From the NCBI GenBank assembly GCA_015698045.1, contig BLAL01000184.1:1-64000 (forward strand): DNA of 64,000 nt, given 5' to 3'. Below the pieces are notes generated by a model. It was not told where the DNA came from and did not search any database. It worked only from the letters and a program-made list of their open reading frames with translations. Made by a program: the position numbers and the translations under genes. The stretch is from Rhizophagus clarus (taxonomy: Eukaryota > Glomeromycota > Glomeromycetes > Glomerales > Glomeraceae). This document shows, piece by piece, positions 57,420 to 64,000 of this stretch. Positions within the stretch are counted from its first letter, which is position 1, and each line of letters starts with the position of its first letter.

Positions 57420-58650
57420 TCAAATCTCACTCTTTGGCACAACACGTAATTTTTTTATCATTAATCCATCTTTCTTTGGAGGTGGTAGCTTTGTATTTAT
57501 CCAATTTATGTCGGTTAATTGTGATATATCATCTTCCTTGTATTTAGGTATACACTAAATAAGAAAGAGGTTAAAATAGATCTTTATCTTTAAAATATTA
57601 GGAAAATCGGTTATACTAACTGCTCTTATTTTGTTATAATGTTCTTCTCTTGAAGTATATTCTAATTGTAAATAATCAGTTCCAAATTCATGATAAGTTC
57701 TCGTATCATTCATTCTGAATAATACTTCATCAACTCTAAGAAAGAATCGTTGAAGTATGTAAAATCCTGATGGCATAACACGCTATATTTCACATGAAAA
57801 GAAAATTGTATATATCAAGAAAAAGTAAATGCAATAAAATAGAGACTTTTAAACATGAATAAACTTACAATTTTTACATTCAATATTGCTGTACCATTAT
57901 CAGCTAGTTCATCTTCAAATAAATCTATTTCATCATAAAACACTATTTCTTCTACTTTTTTAAGTTTTTCCATATCGATTCTGTCTGTAGATTCTTCAAA
58001 TACCTAAATACAGTTATACAAAAACGTAATGATCATCTAGTAATTATAATACTTTAGTAAATTATAAATTCTAACTTTACCTGACCATCTACTGTACCCC
58101 TTAATGTTCCAGAATATGAAGTAGTATAAGTCCAATCGTATGGTTTAACCACATCTTTAATATGTTCATGATTTTTTGCACTTTACCAAATTGAAAAAAA
58201 ATTTAATTTATTCATTCCAGTCTATCACAAATTTGATAATATACATACCTCTTCTTTTTCCACTCTTCTGAATAAGCAACTTTTACTTTTTCACCACCTT
58301 CTGCTGTAGCGTCAACCATTTTTAATGCATCCAATGGAGAAAATTCAAGTATAACACCATAATCATTCGATATTCTTAACAAATTATTTCCGAAAAACAT
58401 TTCAGGTAATGATATTTTTATTTCTTTTTGCACTCTAATTATTGAATTCGAATGGAAAAAAAAAAAAAAAAAAAAATATTAGAACAAAAATATTGAATTA
58501 AGACGAATTAAAATGAAATTAATAATACTACTTTTCTATCTCACGAGAATTACTAATTGATGATTTGTTAGTTGTAATTGCCCATCCATTAATTTTGATT
58601 CCTTGTTGTGACCCTTCATGAAATTTCTCGTATTTTGGTATTGTAGACAT
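57420..58650 (-). CDS. TIP41: TIP41/TIPRL family protein phosphatase regulator
   Basis: About six exons on the minus strand give roughly 265 residues covering the full TIP41 domain. Motifs are [85 protein letters not shown], and the conserved [20 protein letters not shown] followed by DTRTYHEFG and [12 protein letters not shown]41 binds type 2A phosphatase catalytic subunits or Tap42 and tunes TOR signalling. Exon joins follow GT-AG rules (for example 57776 and 58433 regions). It is convergent with ATG26, with 312 bp between stops. Confidence 0.92.
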
Positions 58651-59292
58651 TTTTAAAATCTTTTGCTACTAACTTTTTTAGATTATATAATATATTCTAG
58701 TGGCTTGTGAAAACTTTGTGGCTAATGCTCTGTTATCTTAAAATATACAATAAAAGTTAAAATGGGCTGTACATTACAAATGGCGCATTTGATCTGCAAT
58801 CCTGTTTGAGGCGATCTTTTTTAATTTCGCGTCTCTTTATCATTAAACATTAATTGAATATTTTTATTAAACTACAGTGTCACAGCAGCAGGTCGCAACA
58901 AGATTAGTTCCTGTAATTTATTGGATAAATTGGGTTATTGATTTATTACATCTTGTACTTCATTGATTATAGTCGCGTAAATTGCGCGTTACCGTAAAGG
59001 AAAATTAATGAAAAGGCATTGTTATACAATGCTTTTTCAATGTTCAATTTGGGGATCATACTTTGTCAGCATACTTTGAATGATATGAATGATCATTTAC
59101 ATGTGAAATGTAACTTATGATATATATTTTCTTTTCACACTAAATGAAAGAAAGAGTTTAGTGTCTTTTTGGGATAGTATATGTAATACGTTTTTAATTG
59201 GGCGCAATAAAGGCTTTTTTTTTTTTAATTAAAAATTCACTTATAAATATGCCTATTTTCCCACCACTTTTTTTCAATTGAATTTCTAAGAT
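58651..59292. other. Upstream region shared by TIP41 and a small ORF
   Basis: A 640-bp spacer between divergent genes. It contains AT-rich stretches and no recognised RNA or repeat. Confidence 0.5.
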
Positions 59293-59676
59293 ATGGAATC
59301 TCCATTAAATGAAACACCGGCACATCATTACAGAACATGTTCAAATGTAGAACATAAAATAACGGAACGGCCAAAGATACAGAGAAGACTTTCATCATAT
59401 AATAGGAATGAACACAAGAGAAAAATGTATAATGATTCAAACACATTTATCACTACAGCTGATAACAGCACAACTACAACTATTACTAAAGATACTAAAA
59501 ATACTAAAGATACTGGCGCCACAACCAATTTCTCTTATTTCGGATCTTTTAGTCCTATTAAAAATGTAGATAATAATAATAATAGTAATGATTATAATGT
59601 ATCTAGTGGAAAAGAAATTACTGAAATTTTTTTTAAGAATTTAGATAATATTTTTAATGGAAATAAAGAAGAATAA
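59293..59676 (+). CDS. Unknown small Thr/Asn-rich protein (127 aa)
   Basis: An intact frame with a basic N-terminal half (RPKIQRRLSSYNRNEHKRK), a Thr-rich middle (TTTTITKDTKNTKDT) and an amphipathic helix at the end (EITEIFFKNLDNIF). It looks disordered. RRLSS resembles a basophilic kinase site. Length and composition are compatible with a real small gene, but no family is recognised and random occurrence is possible. Confidence 0.4.
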   Translation: MESPLNETPAHHYRTCSNVEHKITERPKIQRRLSSYNRNEHKRKMYNDSNTFITTADNSTTTTITKDTKNTKDTGATTNFSYFGSFSPIKNVDNNNNSNDYNVSSGKEITEIFFKNLDNIFNGNKEE

Positions 59677-60596
59677 ATTATAAATAAATCAGGAAAATCA
59701 ATCAATCAATGGAAGGTGGGAGGGTATCATGAGATTAATTAAAAATTTTGATAGGGGTTTAAAATTGGGATTATTTTTTACTATAAATTGATTATCTATT
59801 ATTCCATTCAATTATCAAATATTTTTTTTTTTTTTTTTAATTATAAAATATATTTCTTTTGTGTTATCTTTTATTTTTTATTATTATTAAATAAAATCTT
59901 TCTTTAAAATGACATATCGACGATAAAAATAATTCTAAAAAATTTTTTTCTTTTTTTCCAAAAAAAAAAAAAAAAAATCGTTAAACGTAATGAGTTTTTA
60001 TTTATATAAAAAAATTCTAATTATCAATAGTATCATTACATATTCTACTCTTTTCAAACTTAGACCAATTAGAGTCTCAAGTATTATTTACATGCAAGTA
60101 AGTTCGAATCTTTGACTCAATTACTATTTATTTTGTTCATAGATCAAAAATTAAGTGTTTAAATAAAACTATATATACACAACAATTTCTCAAAAAACAA
60201 TTTGAGACGAAGAAGAAACTAGCATACAGTAATCGAACATTATCATTCCTCACGTAAAACAACTACGCTAAAATGCACGCGCAAATAAAAAAAACAGAAA
60301 ACGCAATTAAAAGAGAGAAGAAAGCTAAATTTTACCTTTTAAACTATACTACAGTGAAATTTATTATTATACACATGTACAAATAATAACAGTCAGTGCT
60401 AGGGAAACAGGAAGTGCCCATAACAGGAATGCAACAAAACTTTTTGGAAGCGAAAAAAAAAAATTATATACAGTACAGTCGTCCCCCCTTATAGTCACAC
60501 CCGTGATTATAAGAAAGCATCATTTGCCGATCATATAGTAATTTGGTGATATTAGACTTTAAAGCTTCAGCCAAAGCTACAGAAGCTTGGCATTGA
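59677..60596. other. AT-rich spacer with a possible pogo/Tc1-like terminal repeat
   Basis: No gene seen. ACAGTACAGTCGTCCCCCCT followed by TATAGTCAC at about 60,471-60,500 resembles the ends of pogo/Tigger-type elements; no partner repeat was found by eye. Confidence 0.35.
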
Positions 60597-60712
60597 AATC
60601 ATATCTATATTTATTAGTTTAGATAGGATTAGATAATAATCACTTCTATGCTATATGTAATACTTCCAGCCTAAGCCAGTTCAAACATCCGCCCCTTTTA
60701 TATAATTAATTA
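60597..60712 (-). mobile_element. LINE 3' UTR remnant
   Basis: Similar over about 100 bp to 31,229-31,340 of the LINE above, with shared blocks TTAGATAGGATTA, CTATATGTAATACT and CCAGCCTAAGCCAGT. It has the same orientation (3' end to the left), but no poly(A) tract or coding part remains. Confidence 0.75.
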
Positions 60713-61404
60713 TACTAAATATACTAAATATTATAATAATAATTTTTTATACTAAAACAATTAATTATATATTTGTTATAAAAAACAAAATACAAATCTT
60801 AGATTAAAAAACATTTCAAATAATATTTGATATATCTTAAAAGTTATTTTAATTTTTGTTTTTTTATATTAATTTAATTGTTTTTTTTTTTGTTTTTTTA
60901 TACTTATTTTTTATTTCTTTAATAAGATACATAAAAATTATAAATTACATATATAATAAATAAATTTACTTAAAAAATAAATAAAATAAAATATAATAAA
61001 ATGAAAAAATATATTTTATAATATGTTGTTTCTTGTTATAATAAAAATAAAAAAATATATTTTATAATAATAACTATAATACTGGTTAGAATTAAATAAT
61101 CAATATGTAAATTTTCTTTTTTAAAATACATGTGAAACTAATCTAACCAGATTTTATAAAGAATAAAATTTTTTTTTTTGAAAATTTATATAATATAAAA
61201 TTTTCAGTCTTTTTTAAAATACAAAACTTCTGATTTTTATAGGAAGTAAAATTTTTTTTTGGATTTTGTGTAATATTATATAATAATATAGTTAATGTTA
61301 CACAATTTAAATTTATTTATACAGGTATTCTAAACATTATAATTATATAGATTAAAATATAAAAAATTTCCTTTTATTTAAAATAAACTATACATTATTA
61401 TATA

Positions 61405-61553
61405 CTTATTGTATAGTATTTAGGCAATAACGTGCTGTTTTCGATTGAGGCCATTTGATAGGCTCAGATTGTGCCACGTAAGTGGTACAATCTGGCCATC
61501 AAATTGCTGAAATTGAAAACAGCAGAGTATTGCTTAAAGACCTATACAATAAG
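61405..61553. repeat. 149-bp long hairpin (73-bp arms, 4-bp loop)
   Basis: The left arm (from CTTATTGTATAG to GATTGTGCCAC) is about 80% identical to the inverse of the right arm (from GTGGTACAATC to CTATACAATAAG), separated only by GTAA at 61,478-61,481. The arms are more G+C-rich than the surroundings. It could be a foldback MITE or a source of a structured RNA. Confidence 0.9.
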
Positions 61554-64000
61554 TGTTTTATTATATAAACTCTCACGATCACACTATAAAGTCATTAAGT
61601 TTATTTATAGTCTATTTGTCTATTTAATGATTTTACCTTTTTTTTTTTACTTTACAATACTCTTTTTCTTTTCAAACTTCGACATGAAAGTTCCGCGAAA
61701 AAATAAGGTTATTATTGACATACTGTATTATTGTATGTTATTAATTATCATTAAATTTTATGATTTTGTATTTTATAAATTTAGATATCTTCTTCAGTTG
61801 TTTATACTAAACCTACGAAAGAGCAAAAAGAATATTATAAACAAAAGCCTGTTGTTGAAAATACCCATTTATGCAATGTTCATTTATTATATATATCTCT
61901 AATAAAGCTATTCAATAAATGTAAAAAAATATATAGTGTGATCCTATAAGGATATATAATAAAAAAATTTAATATATAAAAATAAATATTATATATAATA
62001 TATAAAAGATATAGAATATTTTTATAAAAAATGTTTAACAAATTATTTTATTAATATCATTATATATATAATTATTGATTTCATTAACTTTGCATTTATA
62101 TATTAAAATTGATTCTATTTGTATAATATCTACTTATTATTCATATTTCATTTAACTTTCCTATAAAATAAAAATAAAGAGTTTTTTAAAAAAAATAATA
62201 ATAATTTTTCTTTAGTCCTTTTTTATTTTAATTTCAAAAATCTGAATATATTTTTCATCTAATAATATTACAAAAAAAATAAATAAATAAATAATTTAAT
62301 TAATTAAAAAATAATAAAAAAATTTTTTTCAACTTTTTTTTACCTTAATTTTAAAAGTTTGATCATATTTTGCAATATTATAAAAAAAAAAAAAATAATT
62401 TTTTTTTTAAATTAAATTATTTGTAAAACATATAATCATATTTTTATATTAGCCAATAATTTGTTATATTCCAATTAAACCTTAATATATTAAATTTATA
62501 GTTTAAAAATAAAAGTTTAGTATAATTATAATAAATATTGTAGATGGAAAAAATATCTCTTATTAGTATTATACTACTTTTTTTCTACAATAAATCATAC
62601 AACATATTAGATGATTATACTAATAAAATGAAAATTATAGTTCTTTCAATTAAGGTTGCTGGGTGAAACTAAATAGTTTAGCAAACTGTCTAAATGTTGA
62701 AAGGGTAAAATTTGACGAAACTATATTAAAATCTTAGTAAAAAATTAGCAAAACTTAACAAATGTCAAAACTTATAGTAAATCATATTAAATAGCGAAAC
62801 AATAGTAAAGTATTATTAAAAAATTAGTAAAACTAGAGTTTAGACGTTTAGCCAAATTTAAAATTAGTTTAGGCAGGTAACATTAAATATATTTAACATA
62901 TTAAAATAACTATCTTAAAGAATAATTATACCCTCCTTCTTAAAAAAAAGTTTAGTAAGTTAAAAATTTATTATAACATAGGTTTGTTATATCAAAATCA
63001 TACTGTATATTAAACAATTTATTATAATTAACATATTTTTTATAATAACTGAAAAATCAATATTTAATTTATTATATTAAAATATAATTGTATATTAATC
63101 TATTTTCAAATAAATATCTTTTATTAAATTTTTTTTATTTTACTACATATAGTTTTTTTATAAAATAAAATAATATACTATTAATTAATAATAAAAAATT
63201 GATAAAAATAAATATTTATAATTATTTTTTGAGATATAGTTTTATAAATATTTTATAAGTAAAGTTTTATATAAATAGTTAAAATTAAGTTGCAGTTTAA
63301 TTTAGCTTAACTTAAAAAAAAAAATTTTACCTTAAATTAAAATAAGTCAAATTACAAAAAATTCTGATTTAGTTTATTTAAATTAAATTAAATTATGAAA
63401 ATTTTTGATTCAAATTAAACTAGGTTTAAGCTGGCTTAAGCTAGTTAATTTTTATATTAAAAAATAGTTCATATATTTTTTATTAAAACAATTAAAAAAA
63501 ATCTTACAAAATATTTTTTTTAATAATGATATTAAAAATATTTTTACAATATTTTTTTTTAATTAAATAATATTAAAAATATTTTTACAATATTTTTTAT
63601 TAATTAAATGTATTAAAAAAACATTAAAAATAATTTAAAATAATAATAAAAAATATTTTTACAACGTTTTTATTAAAATTATTAAAAAAATATTGCAAAA
63701 TTTTTTTTTTAAAATAAAATAATAATAGTGAAAAATATTTTGCAATATCTTTCATTAAAATACTATATAGTACTGCATAAAGGATCCTTTTTTTCATATA
63801 CCTTCATAATAATATACTTGGATATGATATGTAGGTAAAAAATCTTAATTCTGATAAAAATTTAGCTAATTCTGATTAATTTCTTTATATTTCATATAAA
63901 ATACCTCTGAATATAATTCAATTTTTAAATTGGTGAAATTAATATATACTCAGAATATCTTATGCAATGCTATACAATAATTAAAAAAATAATATAAAAT
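61554..64000. other. Very AT-rich low-complexity DNA, no gene seen
   Basis: Homopolymer runs and TATTTTTTTTAAT-like repeats dominate, notably 63,480-63,740 with repeated ATATTTTTACAATATTTTTT. A possible decayed hAT end (TAAGGTTGCT) starts at 62,653. No frame shows codon bias. Confidence 0.6.

Noticed and set aside
61471-61902. 143-residue open frame on the plus strand
   Set aside because: It starts inside the hairpin loop and encodes Phe/Ile/Tyr-rich sequence expected from AT-rich DNA; no family pattern.

Overview
The window looks like nuclear DNA from an AT-rich fungus with many short introns, most likely an arbuscular mycorrhizal fungus of the Rhizophagus type. That is an inference from the intron style, the host genes (methionine synthase reductase, MOCOS, ATG26-like sterol glucosyltransferase, DIM1, TIP41) and the dense mix of Polinton-like, CACTA/tnp2, hAT and LINE elements. 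No rRNA, tRNA or CRISPR locus was recognised.

Positions 1-13,020 hold virus-like mobile DNA. A broken DDE integrase with a chromodomain (718-1849) and a small zinc-ribbon gene lie just left of an inverted-repeat-bounded block (about 1,868-13,020). The block encodes an SF3 helicase, an exonuclease-less family B DNA polymerase with an OTU-like N-terminal region, an A32-like packaging ATPase, several small unknown proteins, and, on the minus strand, a decayed coiled-coil/Gag/retropepsin polyprotein. This is the replication and packaging set of a Polinton-like virus, but with a retroelement-type Gag and protease where a double-jelly-roll capsid and adenain-type protease would be expected. It is the most unusual thing in the window.

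Positions 13,020-36,000 are nested transposons. In order they are: a ribosomal protein uL16 fragment; a SANT/Myb-like proline-rich gene; a tnp2 (CACTA-type) transposase with a second multi-exon gene; a decayed hAT; a complete hAT (24,223-28,969) with perfect terminal repeats and an 8-bp target duplication, carrying both a transposase and a four-exon SANT-like gene; a tandem array of mini-exon/intron-like units that this hAT interrupts; a 5'-truncated LINE with target duplication; and large inverted repeats.

Positions 36,000-59,700 are a gene-dense host segment: MOCOS (-), mitochondrial carrier (+), complex I NDUFS8 (+), DIM1 (-) divergent from a RABL3-like GTPase (+), an unknown protein (-), methionine synthase reductase (+), sterol glucosyltransferase (+), TIP41 (-) and a small unknown ORF (+). 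Exon structures were worked out by hand from GT/AG sites, frame continuity and family knowledge. They include 10-, 19- and 9-nt exons and one GC-AG intron. Positions 59,700-64,000 are very AT-rich, with a LINE 3' remnant and a 149-bp near-perfect hairpin.
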